64,000 nucleotides of DNA, from assembly GCA_019843655.1 (NCBI GenBank), contig JACDQD010000103.1, forward strand, positions 1,426,001 through 1,490,000. The letters run 5' to 3'. Below the pieces are notes generated by a model. That model made no database searches. It was given only the letters and a program-made list of their open reading frames with translations, and had not been told where the DNA came from. The DNA is from Lethocerus indicus (lineage: Eukaryota; Arthropoda; Insecta; Hemiptera; Belostomatidae). Both the position numbers and the translations under genes were made by a program. Below are positions 12,001 through 23,931 of this stretch, piece after piece (within the stretch, counting starts at the first letter, position 1; each line of letters starts with the position of its first letter).

Positions 12001-15000
12001 GAAAATGCTACGGCGTGAGCTTCGATACACCATTTCTAGAGAATTTATAATTAAATTGAGAACGAGCCTTTATTATGACCTTTATCTGATTCAATACAGT
12101 TTATCACTTTTGCAAGTGATGAACTGCATTGCTGCAGTTTATGACTTACAATAGAGTAGTCAGTCAGATATCAAATAAATAAGAATATCTGAATTGTTAG
12201 TTTTAAATTAATTGATTCTCTTATTATCGCTAGTTGTGTGATATATATTTTGTCAAACATCAAAAAATTAAACATGAAAATTTCAACTCGAGTATTTTAA
12301 ATATTACGATCGCATGTTCTAAATTTATCTAAAATAAGCCTGGCCTAAATTCATCGCGTGAAATATTTCCAATGTAAACACGCTCCGCAGGAAGTACATG
12401 ATTAACATGTTTCTGGGTCATTACTTAGTGCATCCTCCCGTTTTGATGCATGAGGCAAACGGCATTCGGGCACTGGTTTATGGCATCGGACATGGTGACA
12501 GTTATGATGATTTATGTTCAAGGAGACCGCACTATAATTAATATAACGGCGGGTACGCAACATGGTGTACGCCATGTCGGCCTGTTAGTTACGTTACCTA
12601 GTGCGGCGCTGTACTGAAATTTCAACTTGATATTTGTTTTAATTAACTAATTAATTAAAGATATTTCACCGCTAATTGAATATTGTTAAAATTCTGGAAT
12701 TATGTACATTTTTAATATCATAATTCCATTCATTTTTCGCCCTTGAATCGAACTGTTATAGGGAATGAAGTCTCTTTGGAGTCAATAACATTTTCTTAAT
12801 ATTGTAATTGTATTGTAATAATGAAGTCAGAGTGCTGCATTTAAAACGTCCTTGCAGCACTATCCCTGCACTGGTTAAACAAAGGTACATTTAATAATTT
12901 TTTGATAACTATAAGTAATGGACGTGTACCCGATTTTTTCACAGATGTTCACAGAATAAAATAATTGGGACGTCATGTTGAGCCATAAATTCATCATAAA
13001 TGAGTTGATAATCACATTTTTAAGGTCATCATACACATGCAATTCTGCATCATTCTGGACAAACTTTCGGTTACATTTGTAATTATAAGGCTAAAGCCGA
13101 CCGGAAAATTACATTTCCGATAACAAAAAAAGTGCAACACTTTTTTCTCCTCCAAAAGGGTAAAACAGAGGAGTTTCTTCATCGGCTTAATTTTGTTTGC
13201 ACCCCCATCCCGACAGTCCACCAATAGAGCGGCGGAGGAGGGGAATAAAATACTCGCTCCCAAGTTAAAAGGGAATCTTTTATAATATTTATCAAAGTAT
13301 ACTCGTTGTCGGCCTTCTGTTATTCAGTTAACCCTTTATTATGTTGCCGCCACCCTCGCCCCCGGATCCGATTCACCCTTAATGCCCAACCTTATTAGGA
13401 TAATTCTTCGGTTAATTAATAAAGAGCATCCGAAAGAGGGGAAACGAACCGGTATGAGGACGGAGTGTTTATAACCGATAACTGGTTGGTTAGTTGAGGT
13501 ATAACTTCGGGAATTTTATAATTGGATTCTACATTCTACTACTAGTACTAGTTAGTTAAACATATCGAAGGTTTTGGTTGTCAGTGACATTGTTAGATAT
13601 AATTGTGGAAGTATAGATGTGTAACATAATTTTTACCTTTTACATCTGCTTTATATTACTAAAAGGCATTCTTACTTGAGGCCTTGTATAATATTTAGGA
13701 TGCTATGAAAAGTATATGCCCTGATCAAATGTTATCTTAAATATTTGTACTCCAATGCATACTTGTCCTCGAGAAAAAAGTACTGGTAGGCGTCGTGTGC
13801 CATTTATTCTCGGGGGATAAGCAAGAGTCGAAAGACCGTGCAAGATGGGCGGGTTCGGCCGCAAAATGATATTGAAAAATGGTACAGGACGACGCACTTT
13901 TCAATGGGTCTATCGGGGGCGGTTTAGCCATGAAAAGCTACCGGCCCCGGGTGATGTATTGGCCTGGAAGGCGACCACGGGCCCCAAATTAATGCTGCCC
14001 CATTATTGGCCAACCCCTCCCAACAGAATATGCCCCGGGAAACAGGATGAACCCCGGATCTCATTAAGTCCAGATTCGTTCCATCAATTCGGCGTTTCGG
14101 GGCGGCTTTGTTTCAGGCCCGGGCTATTAGCTTCGTCGGAGATTTCGAAAAAACGGGCGGATCACTCTGGGAAAAAACATAATAGCGTTTATCGGCGTTG
14201 TAATACAGAAGGGATACTCGGCTTTTCGGCTAAGCGAAACAGATATAAATAACACATATTCTTTAGAGCTACAATATATATATTTGAAATAGAAATGGAA
14301 CGGTAGGGTGGTGGTGAAGTTCAAGAAGAGGATAAAGACACATTTTACTGGTTCCTTAGGGTTTGAAATATATAAATGCTCCCCGTAAAGTTCGCATTGA
14401 AGGGAAAAGAAATAAAACGAACGCAAGGGCTTTCGCTCATTGTTCCAAGTACGCGGTGGAGAACCGAGAAGGGAGAGGGACACTTAACGGTCTTCCGTCC
14501 CTTTAAAGCACCCTTTAAATCGGCCCGATGTCAAACTTCTCGGAGCAACAGATTTAATAACCGTTTCGGGCTGTTATATAAGAGCCGGGCGGTGTCGGCG
14601 GTGGAGGAGGAGGAAGAGGAAGAGGATGAGGAGGGGGAACAAAGTCATCTTATTTATTATTAAAGGCGATCTCGAGAGGGGCCCCCCACTTTAAAGAGTG
14701 CGGCCGTCGCAAATTATCTTGCGCCAGCCAACTTGAACTTGCCGAATTCCGATAGATGTCCCGCCCACATCGGCCGGAATTATCCGGAAGGTTAACCCGC
14801 CCTCTGTAAACTTAATGGAACAGGAAGGATTTACGAGACTTGAACTCCGGGATTGGATAGAACTGGCTCTGACTGAGAACTGTATTAAAAGTCTGTCTGT
14901 TTGGGACAACCGAATAAGTCTTACTGCTCCGAGTAAGAGCAGTTCACAGCACTCCTCCATTGACTTCTGTGAATGTCTGAAAATCGGCCGGAAGAAGTTG

Positions 15001-15902
15001 ATAAATCGGAAATTTAATTTCTGTTTTACGGTAGAAAATGTTCCTCTTCCCGCCATTAAAATGAGAATGAAAAAATTAAGTGACTAATAAATACATAACA
15101 GCATATTTTTTATATTATCAATCATCCCATTAGTATAAAATCTTAAACTTTGTGGTTATGCATTGAAACATTGCAGTTTTTACTAACCACCAATAAATCG
15201 ACCGTCACACTATAAAACATATTTTAAATTTGATCGCACTCTCAGCAAGACTAAATTACCTAATTATTTCTCAACATTTGTTGCTCGTTATATTTACCTT
15301 CTTTCAAATAGAAATTAGAGGATATCGTCCTCAAATCTTGAATCTTGAAACCAATAAACGAGTCAATCAATGTCAATATAAGTAGTTGGGACGTTGCGAC
15401 AACTCCCTAATTTATTAATGTCGTCTGAAAGCCACCTTTCTAACTGCATTCAATATGCGGTCCTACCGACTTACATTACAGGACCCTCCGAATTTTCCTG
15501 GAAATTCCATGACGAGAAATAGGGAGGGGCGTAAATTTTTAATTTCAATTTCTCATTGGGGTGGTTGAGGGGGGGGTGGACGAGTTCAAGTTTAAGTGGG
15601 CACTATGAAATTCAAGCTGTTTAATTTAACACCTGGGCCAAGTCCGGCGCTTGGCCCGGGTCCAGTTTTCTGTGGATCTCCGTGCCAAAATATTCTGGAC
15701 AAATGAGCGGTTTTTCCTGCCCCCGGGGCACCTAACGAACCGCCGGGGGTAACTGTTTCAACGGTTTTATCTCGGGCCCCCACTTTTGTTTAATACCTAA
15801 ACTAAGTTTCTTCACTATTTGCTTAGTGCACACCGTGTTCAGTATATAGAGAAAGTATTATTATAAACAAATAATATATATTTATAAGGATTTTCAAAAA
15901 GT

Positions 15903-15914
15903 AAAAAAAAAAAA
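15903..15914. repeat. Poly-A run
   Basis: Twelve A residues in AT-rich intron. No element with a matching target-site duplication could be seen beside it. Confidence -1.
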
Positions 15915-16411
15915 TAACACTTAACTAAAAGTATGATAACAAATAAAGAATTAGGATGAGTTTTTCAAGAAATAAAATTCAATTAGTTGGGTAGAAAAAG
16001 AAAATATATACATATGTGAATAAAACATCATAATAAATAAAATATCATTGACATAAATGTACCAGTCACTGATGACAAAAATGGCTTCAATGAAAAATTG
16101 CGGTTGGCTTCACCCTGAGAACTTTCGTCACGACTTCTTTTCCTCAATTTCTGTGACAAATTTAATATAGTGGAATTCAAAGCTTAGACAGTGAATTACT
16201 AGTTATCCGGCAATAATAATGAGTCTCTGGATAAGAAGTCCCAATGGCAACAGGTGATTGGTCGTGATGACACCATGGTGATTGGTATCTCGCATTGGAA
16301 CGATAATATGGGAACATAGGAAGAAAGAAAACTGTTCATAGACCGGGTTGATATTGGAGGTATGATAAAATAGTGACGGTCGGTGAATCGTTGTCTGTTT
16401 TACTTGACCAG

Positions 16412-16426
16412 TGGGGGTGGGTGGGC
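16412..16426 (+). repeat. G-rich direct repeat, first copy
   Basis: TGGGGGTGGGTGGGC, identical to 16544-16558 and 132 bases before it. Confidence -1.
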
Positions 16427-16535
16427 TTACCCTTGTTTTACCGGCCAGAGATAAACCCCGGGGCGATTAAATTAAACTGGGGTGGGGCCCGGGGGGTGTT
16501 AAGCGGCGGGTTATGGGCGTTACGCCGGGAGTGTA

Positions 16536-16557
16536 GGGGATGATGGGGGTGGGTGGG
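16536..16557 (+). repeat. G-quadruplex motif
   Basis: Four runs of three or more G with loops ATGAT, T and T. A 15-base part, TGGGGGTGGGTGGGC (16544-16558), also occurs at 16412-16426. Confidence -1.
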
Positions 16558-19500
16558 CATTAAAGCGTCACGGCCCGGGGTTGATCCCGGGTGCCGGGTT
16601 ATCTCCCAGACAGCGTTATTGCCCCAACAGCGCCGGTCGTCAAAAGCCGGTACCTCGCGGCCGACTTTATCGGTAAACACGCCGCTTTATGGAATTATTG
16701 TTGACCCGAAGTTGTTCGATCGTTTACGGCCGGCGTTTGTAAAACGGGCCTTGAAGAAATTGTACGTGCCCGTTTGAAATGTGTAACATTGTAGTTAATA
16801 TGTTTCAAAGAACATAAGGGGCCCTACTAGGGTATTAACGGGACTCACGGAACACGTGCTTTTAGCTATATCCCTCCTCCAGCTATATTGTAACATGCTC
16901 CACTACATCTCTGTGTCATTATTCAGTGGTTAAACCTTCATCGACACCTTTCTAAACTAATATTTATTAGATAAATCCGAAAGTATTATTAGTCAGCATT
17001 ATCGTTATTATAAATATTTACATTCACGGCACAGGCTTATGTTATACCCTCTTCTACCAATGAAATATCAGTTATCGTTACTTCTTATAAAATTGAACAA
17101 GGTCTTTCCATGTATATGATAGGTATAAGATAATTACGCGATTACCGAAATTAATTATGAAATAAAATTCTGTTTAGCTCTGGTATCATTAGCCCCCTGT
17201 TTCTGACCCCATTTTTGGAATTTCAACCAATCTTGAAATTCGGAACTGATTTTGAGTTCAGAAAGCACCCACCCGCATTAAATTAATTTGAGTACACTGG
17301 CCCCCATTTCAAATTGAATCCATTGATTTTTCACCCGGCTTTTATTGGACCGTACAACAGTGCAGTTTCCTTGGGGTGGTATCCACTCACAGGAAAAAGC
17401 CCCGGCGGCGGAAAAAACGAGCCGGTCAGGAATCCGGGTGCCCGGTCAGATCTGAACCCCCGCATTGGCCAAAGGTTAATTAATAAAAAAGTATCTCGTT
17501 TAATCAGAGGCTTTTAAAAAAACTTCAATCCAGCTGTAAATATTTAAAATTCTGCATTTGTATAGGAACGGGTATATAGAGAGCTTTAAATATTAGTTTA
17601 ACCAATCCATTAAGCTCGGTTAATACCCCATATCGAATACAGTACATTTTAGACATTATAATCGACTGTTAATTTAAGAGATGTATTTTCATCTGACATA
17701 TTAAGACGGAGTTAAAATAAACACGTTTCGTAGGGAGGAAATGAATCCCATTAGTGATGCAACGTCCGAACAGATATGTTCAGTTATTTCTGTAAGGACA
17801 GGAAGTCTGTACGAATGGCGGATGCCTGTGAAAATAATATTTCGCATTCAAAACTGTTTGACGTTAAATTGAAATTTTATTTATAGACATTTACAAACAT
17901 ATTTTGTAATGTAGGTTTACAGTTCTGGAACTTATATTATTTTCTCTAATAATTATAATATAACTTAGTCGAATTGAACAAGAATTTATCTTTTGACCTA
18001 TTCCTCGACGTTTCTTCCCAGATTGGGGCAAATGCCTGGAGCGTAATCCTCAGGGTGGAAGTCATTCAATTGGCACGGAGTATCTTTTTGAACGGAGTAA
18101 AAACGACAAATGCCCCGAGTCCTGGTTATATTAACTGCGCCAAAAGGCGTTTGATAAAGGAGGAAATCGGCTGTTTAGAACGGGAACGCAAAACGCTTTC
18201 CGCGAGGACCAATCTCCAGGCGGAATCTTTTCAGAAAAGGAGGATTTCGAGTTACTTTTTTTTTCAATCAAATATAAGCCCCTCGCACGCTCCCCTAAGT
18301 CTATGGGCGCCGATCCCCATTCTCCCAAATTTTATATCGGCCCTTTCACCCGAATCAATCACTCGGGCGGGTCCCAGGTTAAGAGGATGGAGAAGAACCC
18401 ACTTTCAGTGTGTAAAAACGGAACTGGGGGCGGGCAATCCAAATTTACGGAACACAGTCATTTCTTGAATATCAGTAACGCCTGGTCGAACGCCTAAGAA
18501 AACCTATTTCACTTTGAATTTTATATTTTATTAGTATTTTCATACATACTAGATTTCCGGGCAATGTAATTCAGAAAGCGTGCAAAATATTTTTAGTATA
18601 ACGTCGATGTTAAAATGCAATGAATGAAATCGAATAAACGTTGGGAATAAATTACATGTAGTGTATGCAGTGGAATGTCAGGAAATTAACTTACTTTATA
18701 GCTAAATTCGATCCTATATTATAGAAATCTCGCGTAGACGTAGACAATCCAGATCCCCGATTTCTAGTTATAGATCAAATACTCGGGTCAGGTCTGCGGA
18801 TCAATTGGCGTCCCTTTGAGCGGGACCAAGGCAAGACCGCCCGCTGAGGGAGGAACTCGGCTACCCATATATAACGCGCATAATATGATCTAATTAACGT
18901 GGCCCCGATTCAAGCCCAATTCACTTCCGGAGACAGATCTGCATCCGCGCCGAATTTGCACCAGGTCTGACGGCGATAAATTGGCCGGTATTTTAACAAT
19001 CTCTCTGGCGAAAGTGAGCTCTCAAAGTCATTACTGGAGTTACTGATGGAAGAATCACTTGGCTCCCCTCTCTTAAAGTCATTATTGCTCCCTCAAAATT
19101 GTCCGACACAGCCACAATCCAACTAAAATTTAATTATGTTGGTCAGTAAATACTTCCAAAATGATTATGGTAGAAAAATACGGTGCTGTGTCGTACCCGA
19201 ACTTAAAGCGTATTGAACTCTAGAAAAATTTTAGAAATTTGCGTTAAATTTGACGGGTGAATTGTATTGAACCAAAAATTTCAGGTAAATTATTACGTAC
19301 ATAATTTCCCACCTAGAATATCCTTTTTTTCGCGGTGTGGAGATTTTTATCTTTGGTTTGAAGCTCTTAAAGAGCCCGCGGGAAGGGGATTTACAGCTGT
19401 TTGCTCAAGAAGCAGGGAAGTAGACGCCGTTGTATGAGGGACATTCGTGTTTGCAGTAAAACAAGGAATGAGAGAGGATACATTACGGGGTCGGCCGCGA

Positions 19501-22312
19501 GCGTGTCAACACCAGCTGCGGGCCGGGGGCCCGGGCGTGGGTTCGGAGAAAGCCAGTGCCGCGCTCCTGTTTGTTTTCCAGGACCAAGGTTCACCTGTTC
19601 AAATCCAGCCCGAAACACTTCCGCATCCCTTTCAGAACGGGGTGTGGGCGTAGGCGGTGGGTTAGGGAGGAGGCAATGGCACGGCGGAGGCTTAATTTAA
19701 TGAGCTCCTAATTAGGTTCAAGGGACCCTGTTTGGTTTCCGCTAGATGGTTAAATAGGACCCGAACAGTCGGGATATTGCGGGAATAGCCCCTGACCATT
19801 GGATAACTAAATCGCCCACGGCATCTAATCGTCCTACTGTGAGTAATTAATAATCAAACGCAATGTTCCTATAGTATGTTACAAAACCTGTACAAAACCT
19901 ATCGGTATTCTAAGAAAAAGAAAAAACATTTTTTTATAGTTTAGGGTGAAACATATTTCATTCATTGACAAATTATGAATGCGTTCTTCAATGCCTCCAT
20001 TTGTGCAAGGGGAAATATACAAACATGATATTTAAAGATGCCGAAACAGGGCGGATGAGACGAACGTACGATAAACATTTCGATATGAAAGGTTTCTCAC
20101 CAGTTCTTAAATTAGTTCATAACACCTCCTTTAGCCCTATTACTTACATTGATCAACAATCTTCAGCCTTGCAATATTTTTATGTTACATACGAATTTTA
20201 CGATCATGAATTATTAATTTAATTCAACGATCATTTTGTCAAACGATTTTCTACTGTCAGTACAAGAGCCTTCAACTTGCAAATTTCATTTCTTCAAGAC
20301 ATAATATGGTTAAAATGTAAAGTAATTTGCGTTTCCGTTCATAACTCAAATTTAATCCGGACGGTATAAGATCAATGCTTCAACAGTCCACTTAGCATAA
20401 GTTGTCGGTCGGCAATATATGCCCGAAAGTAGGCCAAGTAAAATGGGAATATTTCGGCTCCGTCGCAAGAGGTAGCGGCCATCGAAGGGGAAACAGACGA
20501 GTGGAAGATTGGGGTGGAGGCGGGTGGGTTATAAGGGCCACCTGTTGCCTCCCAACAAAAATGTGTTGCGACGATCGTTTGTTATCGCAAGCATAATTTA
20601 ACTTCCTTGACTTTAAACAGCGGTGCTCCAAGGGATAACCGCTATCCAAAACCCTGTCGACCAATATCTGCCATTACGATTTGGGTACAGTAAATTGTGG
20701 CTCAAGGAAAACCAAAGTCGATATTATCAGAACCGATGAAAGGAAAACTAGTTAATTATAAACAAGTATAGTTTGTCAATAATCTATATGAAATTATATC
20801 AACGCTGATTCTCTATTTCCCTAGAAAACATTTTCGTTAAAAAAAAGTTTGCGACAGAAATATTATTAGTTCAATTAAGATAGTCAATTATGCTTAATAA
20901 AATACAAATAAAAATTAGAATAGTTTGGGCATAGTTGTAACTAAAATGGAATAAGAAGATATATATTTCTAAATAATACTGATTTCCTAAGACGTCATTT
21001 CCATTATAGAACGGTAAAGTATTTCCAGATCATTCCTACAGGATCCTGTCGTCGTGATAACGAACCAGACCGACTTGACTAAAATACATTTTTAAACAAA
21101 AAAAAAATTCATTGCAACGATGAAGAGTGATATATGAGACGCGTGTGGGGTTGCTGACATCCCGGGAGTGGAGTAGTTTAATGTGCAAGGACCGTGACAG
21201 TCATAAAGCAAAACACTTTGACAGTCTACATCCTCCCGGACGTTTTTCGAGTCCGTGGTAATCGAAACTTGTGCCGCGAGAGGGGAAAACAAATCTGAAC
21301 CGGTTTTTTCGCGCGGAAAATGTCGTATAGACAGGTGTAGATCGTTGACAGTAGACGGCGACAGAGACACGATATCAATAATTAATGTTCATTAAAATGT
21401 CTACAACTCATTCAATAATCAATCCACTTGAGTATATTTTTAAAGTTTATTTGAAGTTACTGACTATTAAACTGCTTTGTCAATTGATTCGCGTCTCGAA
21501 TTAAGTTGGAAATACAAAGTTGGACTCGGTTCGGCCGAACTTCGGCTGAACAAAGATTTCCTAGCTGGTACTTAACAGTCGAAACTCCGACGCCGCTCGA
21601 AGGGTCGGTGTCAATTAGGCTTACCTTTCCGCTTTTTCCACAGCGTCTTCCAGTTATATCCCTTTGTCGCCCTTCCCCCTCTATCCCTCAGGAGCCCCCG
21701 CCCGGGTTTTAAATACCCTCCCCCACCCCCATTTCCATAATAGCGTTCCGTCGAATCCCGAAACTCAAAATTGTACCGCTCTAGAGGCAATTTGCCGACG
21801 CCCGGGGGGCCTCATCTTTCTCCCTTGCCCGTTAAACGATTCCACGGTCCAATACCGAAAATGCAAATGGAACCCGAGAGTGTTCGGATTAAAAACTAAA
21901 AACTTTTTTTCAGGAAATTAATGCGCAAATTTTTACATCAATGATTTCAATATTTGCAAGTCTGCCGACGGCGAAACATAACTAGATTTCAGTCCTCTAA
22001 TTGTCACTGGGTAATCATTTTAAATCCCGAGAGATTAGTTGGGACACTAAACAAAAAAACTGGTACTAGCCTACCTTATTGCAATAAAAAATAGGTGAGT
22101 GAAAATAGAAAATCAGTAGAAAAGTTCCTACCTATTAACAAAAGAATTGAACACAATATTTCCGAAATTATCCTAGGGTATAATGTAAGTTTTTAAGAAT
22201 GAATAATTCCTTTTTCATTCTCCTAATAATGTGATATCAATCGCATGCGATAACTATACTTTTAGTAGTGTAATTAGTTCAAGAAAATTTTGAAATAGAT
22301 TACTATTGTTAT

Positions 22313-22331
22313 CTAAATTGGTATGTTGCAG
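22313..22331 (+). other. Splice acceptor of the receptor exon
   Basis: The sequence reads ctaaattggtatgttgcag and ends directly before the GTG codon that opens the receptor homology. A branch-point-like ctaaa lies about 15 bases before the AG. The polypyrimidine tract is weak. The acceptor gives a phase-0 start for the exon. The ATG at 22323 lies in the intron side of this site and is not a start codon. Confidence -1.
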
Positions 22332-22441
22332 GTGAACGGTTCGTGGAGCCTTCCGGCGTTCGTTTGTGACTTCTACATTGCGATGGATGTCACATGCAGC
22401 ACGTCCTCCATATTCAATTTAGTCGCTATCAGTATAGACAG
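22332..22441 (+). CDS. Dop2R: Internal exon of a D2-like dopamine receptor (ECL1-TM3-DR)
   Basis: This exon encodes 36 codons plus two bases of an aminergic class A G-protein-coupled receptor. The peptide begins VNGSWSLPAFVCDFYIAMDV and continues to NLVAISID plus the first two bases of Arg. Visible landmarks, numbered from the first exon residue, are an NGS glycosylation sequon (2-4), the extracellular-loop-1 Trp (5), the conserved disulfide Cys (12, position 3.25), the amine-binding Asp (19, 3.32), Ser 26 (3.39) and the start of the DRY motif (36-37, 3.49-3.50). The spacing between them is exactly that of TM3. The wording is that of insect D2-like receptors, which couple to Gi/o and lower cAMP in response to dopamine. 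The exon is bounded by ttgcag at the acceptor and AG|GTACGT at the donor, a phase-2 intron inside DRY, a location often used in class A receptors. The frame runs on into the intron and stops near 22535. A related aminergic receptor is possible but less likely. Confidence -1.
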
Positions 22442-22447
22442 GTACGT
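22442..22447 (+). other. Splice donor within the DRY codon triplet
   Basis: GTACGT follows ...GACAG, so the Arg codon of DRY is split after its second base (phase 2). The match to the U1 consensus AG|GTRNGT is strong. Receptor similarity stops exactly here: the following in-frame residues (VDLALRVYTV...) do not resemble intracellular loop 2 of a dopamine receptor. Confidence -1.
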
Positions 22448-23913
22448 GGATCTCGCGTTACGGGTTTACACCGTACACGTACAGCAGTTTAATTATATTC
22501 TACGCCCGGGTGAGAAACAGCGAGCCTGTATATGATATGTTACGCACAATACGATGAGATGGGTATTGGCGGTTGCGTATATACATAATAGCTCATTTCC
22601 AGGAAATTGGATTGGGTAATCGTTGAATAAAAGTAAAACTTCGGTAATTTTTCAGAAATCGGAAAAACTACCATGTAACAGATTAGTTTTGACACTGAAG
22701 TTAGTGAAAATTAGTACCGAAAATAGTAATCGTAGATTGATTACTAGTATATTTATTCTAGTCTGTTTCTTATCGCTGATAATGCACCCGTGCAATCTGC
22801 TCATGTGACCCCACAATTTTTAATAAAACCGGCAACAACACACCGTCATGATGATTAGTTCTAGCGCCATCCGACATTCTAGTTCCCCATAATTAAAATC
22901 ACAAAGAATGGGAATTGAAAAAGTCCCCTCCTTATAATCACAAAATAATCATGGTGTTTCCGGTGGAAATGTATTCACTGGTCTTTCCTTTGTTGGTTTT
23001 ACGAATACAGAACTGGGTGCACCTTAAAGACCATAAAATTATTCAAAAGATAAAAGGAATCAGATTAAAAAAAATATATCGTGCATTGTAATATTAGAGC
23101 AGTTAGCGCATTTTGCGCACTTACAGACAATTTAAAATTTTCAAAAATTGTAATGTAGATCTTTAAAAATCGATGTAGAACATGTATCTTACAGCAGAGC
23201 TTATACAATGATGTCTTTTATCCAGTTTTATTGAACTAACATTGAGGAAATCGGAAATTGGATGGATATATATAAATAAGAAACAAGTTTACTTCGACTG
23301 TGGAATATTTCATTTAATGGGAATATATTCCGTTTATCTTTTTCTGCGAACTTATGTTTCTCCTTGAACGTTATATTACAGTTCAGTTCTGTAGTTCTGG
23401 CCATGTCCTTCCTTGCGATCTAAAACGTGCCGTCAAGGATGCTACTGGCAAATAGCCGTTTTAAAGAGTTCGGATAGGTCCTCGGGAATGAAATAATTGA
23501 AGGCGCGGATAAAAGCAAACGGAATATCCCGGGTTCTAATCCGGGTGGTGGATTCAATTATAATTTGTAGGCGATCGGTCGAGAGAAGCTAGATGAAATG
23601 TACAGGATCCAGACGGTTGATCAGATTGGAAATAACGGTTCATCCGGTTGTCGGAACCATTTCACTCGGTACTCTCCGATCAATTAGACACTAGGCTGTC
23701 GGGAAGGGGGGGAAATACATGCGGGAAAGCCCGCCGAGTATTTTCCTTAACGCATTTCCCGTGTACGACCACCGCCGAACCGACGGGACGGATGAAACAA
23801 GGAAGGGACAATCGACCAGAACACGGAACCGTAATCAAATTCGGAAAAGAAACCTGATTGACGTTTCCTGTAACGATTGCGGTTTTTTCTCCCTTTTCGG
23901 GAAGAGGGAAATT

Positions 23914-23931
23914 ATTACACCGCGGTGTAAT
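23914..23931. repeat. Perfect 18-bp palindrome
   Basis: ATTACACCGCGGTGTAAT is exactly self-complementary. It lies inside a GC-rich island (about 23400-24060). The outer GGTGTAA/TTACACC half-sites loosely recall T-box half-sites, which is only a suggestion. Confidence -1.

Larger units (their letters stand above)
9095..22312. other. Gene-free stretch before the receptor exon
   Basis: GC-rich islands by eye at about 9840-10030, 11340-11620, 13300-13480, 13780-14180, 14440-15060, 15440-15790, 16410-16770, 17170-17490, 18000-18500, 18720-19100, 19360-19830, 20390-20660, 21100-21380 and 21520-21900. The density is highest in the last 8 kb before the exon. No recognisable coding or RNA gene. The frames in the islands (for example 13845-14252 and 17974-18468) have no domain signature and look like chance frames in GC-rich DNA. 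Confidence -1.
1..22331 (+). other. Probable upstream intron (partial) of the D2-like receptor gene
   Basis: No frame in this stretch shows the TM1-TM2 part of a D2-like receptor, which must be encoded upstream of the exon at 22332. The preceding exon therefore probably lies outside the window, and the intron is at least about 22 kb. This is an inference from absence: a very short or divergent exon could be missed by eye. The stretch holds one retrotransposon copy (7967-8731), a tandem duplication (8960-9094), simple repeats and GC-rich islands, described separately. Confidence -1.

Noticed and set aside
13845..14252. 135-codon plus-strand frame
   Set aside because: GC-rich island raises the chance of long open frames; residues show no domain, membrane segment or family signature.
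17974..18468. 164-codon plus-strand frame
   Set aside because: Longest unexplained frame, but no recognisable motif, and overlapping frames on both strands are also open, as expected by chance in GC-rich DNA.
19585..19612. tRNA gene suggested by GTTCAAATCC
   Set aside because: No matching acceptor stem or D arm upstream; B-box similarity alone is insufficient.
22323..22331. ATG TTG CAG as the start of the receptor frame
   Set aside because: The ATG belongs to the intron side of the splice acceptor ttgcag; receptor TM3 is internal to the protein, so no start codon is expected here.
22443..22535. Continuation of the receptor frame past the DRY motif
   Set aside because: Residues after RY do not match a dopamine receptor intracellular loop 2, and a consensus donor lies exactly at the break.
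23528..23546. tRNA gene suggested by GGTTCTAATCC
   Set aside because: A B-box-like core and a partial T-arm are present, but no A box, anticodon arm or acceptor stem can be folded around it.
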